Translations under genes and position numbers: made by a program
Notes under the pieces: generated by a model
Told to the model about the DNA's origin: nothing
What the model saw: the letters and a program-made list of their open reading frames with translations, nothing else
The model's database searches: none
Shown here: in pieces, positions 4,868-5,640 of the stretch
Layout: every line of letters begins with the position of its first letter
Numbering within the stretch: position 1 is the stretch's first letter
DNA from: Elusimicrobiota bacterium
Lineage (GTDB): Bacteria > Elusimicrobiota > Elusimicrobia > UBA1565 > UBA9628
Direction: 5' to 3'
Assembly: GCA_028869495.1 (NCBI GenBank)
Contig: JAGWRY010000103.1
Span: 1 to 5,640, forward strand
Length of the DNA: 5,640 nt

Positions 4868-5640
4868 CGCGGCACGAGGCGGTCGCGCACGTTCTCCCAC
4901 TGGGAGAACTCGCCCATCCGCCCGGCGCGCGCCGCCGCCGTCGCCTCCGTCCGCCAGGCCCGCGCGGAGCCGGCCAGGGCGTCGAGCTGGGGCTTGCCGA
5001 GGACGACCGTCTTGCGGCCGTCGGTCACGATCGCGGCGAGGAAGTCCTCGTTCACGCCCGGCGCGCGGCTCAGCGTCGAGCCCGGCTCGACCTTCAGCGT
5101 GGGGCTCGCGCGCATCAGGATCTCGACGCTCGGCTGTCCGGTGCGCAGTCCGGTCGTCGCGCCGTAGCTGGCGCCGGTCTCGAGGCCCTCGGCGCCCCAG
5201 ACGTTGGCGCCCTCGCCCGAGACCCCGGCGTGGCGCGTCGTCGACACGATCTTCCCCTCCATCAGCATGCCGAGCAGGCCCTTCATGTTCGTGCCGTGCG
5301 AGATCACCTGGCTCGGCGAGAGGCCCTCGCCCTGCACGACGCCGCGCGCCCCGCGCAGGAGCTCGCTCTTGAGCCCGGTCTGCGCGTCCGAGATCAGGCG
5401 CACGTTCCCGGTCTCGTAGACGCCGCCGCGCCCCTTGGCCTGCTTCATGCCGGCCAGCGTCTCGCGCAGGAAGGTCTTGAAGATCGTCGGGTTCTCCGCC
5501 GCGCGCGACGCCATCCCCTCGTCCATGTCGGCGGCCCGCGCGACCCAGTCGAGCGGGCTCGGCGCGTCCGCCGCGGCGGCCGCGGCCGCGACCGCGCCCG
5601 CCTTGTCGTCGGGCGGCGTTCCCAGCGGCGGCTTGCCGAC
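4864..5640 (-). CDS. Uncharacterised protein, C-terminal part, possibly ADP-ribosyltransferase-like (5' end off the right edge)
   Basis: 258 residues are visible, with the frame still open at the right edge. The codons before the first ATG (5526) keep the same G/C third-base bias, so the gene most likely starts outside the window. The visible N side is a linker rich in Ala, Pro and Asp. Counting from the Met at 5526, residues 11-60 look helical. Then comes VISHGTNMKGLLGMLMEGKI (74-93), a Gly-rich stretch GEGANVW (104-110), GASYGATTG (118-126), an LMRASPTLKVEPG strand region (137-149) and GVNEDFLAAIV (157-167). His77, Tyr121 and Glu160 fall in contexts like the H-Y-E residues of PARP/diphtheria-type ADP-ribosyltransferases. 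That likeness is from reading only and is weak. It ends by overlapping the TPR gene by 4 bases. No signal peptide can be judged because the start is missing. Confidence 0.75.
   Translation of the reverse strand, partial: VGKPPLGTPPDDKAGAVAAAAAAADAPSPLDWVARAADMDEGMASRAAENPTIFKTFLRETLAGMKQAKGRGGVYETGNVRLISDAQTGLKSELLRGARGVVQGEGLSPSQVISHGTNMKGLLGMLMEGKIVSTTRHAGVSGEGANVWGAEGLETGASYGATTGLRTGQPSVEILMRASPTLKVEPGSTLSRAPGVNEDFLAAIVTDGRKTVVLGKPQLDALAGSARAWRTEATAAARAGRMGEFSQWENVRDRLVPR

Noticed and set aside
4868..4900. Earlier in-frame start for the small TPR protein at 4900.
   Set aside because: The added residues are Arg/Pro-rich and lie inside the upstream gene, whereas the ATGA overlap at 4867 is a standard coupled start.
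5524..5526. ATG at 5526 as the true start of the ART-like gene.
   Set aside because: There is no ribosome site or promoter before it, and the coding-like codon bias continues upstream to the window edge.
1..5640. tRNA, rRNA, CRISPR array, insertion sequence or replication origin.
   Set aside because: No cloverleaf, regularly spaced repeats with unique spacers, transposase motifs or AT-rich iteron cluster was seen on either strand.

Overview
The window is a dense stretch of a very GC-rich bacterial chromosome. Almost every third codon position is G or C. Intergenic gaps are 4 to 85 bases, and no stretch over 300 bases lacks a gene. The set of genes is housekeeping plus accessory: ITPase, MutY, YgfZ, a HAD phosphatase, a BON lipoprotein and TPR proteins. 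A lipoprotein-like BON protein and an exported-looking TPR domain suggest a diderm bacterium. No phylogenetic marker is present, so I do not assign a phylum.

Layout. (1) Bases 1-1362, minus strand: an RdgB/HAM1-type nucleotide-pool pyrophosphatase continues in the same reading frame, with no stop and no usable internal start at the junction, into a signal-peptide-like hydrophobic segment and at least six TPR repeats. The gene runs off the left edge. (2) Bases 1387-2695, plus strand: a two-gene unit of a small single-BON lipoprotein and mutY, divergent from (1) across 24 bases. (3) Bases 2696-2780: an 85-base gap with nested inverted repeats, probably a two-way terminator between convergent mutY and ygfZ. 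(4) Bases 2781-3593, minus strand: a YgfZ folate-binding protein. It diverges across 33 bases from (5), a HAD-family phosphatase/phosphomutase-like gene at 3627-4289, plus strand. (6) Bases 4286-5640, minus strand: a partial gene entering from the right edge with a possible ADP-ribosyltransferase-like fold, coupled by an ATGA overlap to a five-repeat TPR protein. The TPR gene converges on the HAD gene so tightly that the two TAG stop codons share one CTAG.

How the parts fit. The shared control region at 1363-1386 would drive two DNA-hygiene enzymes in opposite directions: RdgB removes dITP/XTP from the nucleotide pool, and MutY removes A opposite 8-oxoguanine. At both divergent junctions the -10-like hexamers (TAnnAT) lie 6 to 8 bases from the start codons. 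This predicts leaderless mRNAs and promoters too close together to fire at once. The most unusual items are the RdgB-TPR fusion with its buried export signal, the compact divergent promoters, the nested repeats at 2676-2774, and the ART-like partial protein.
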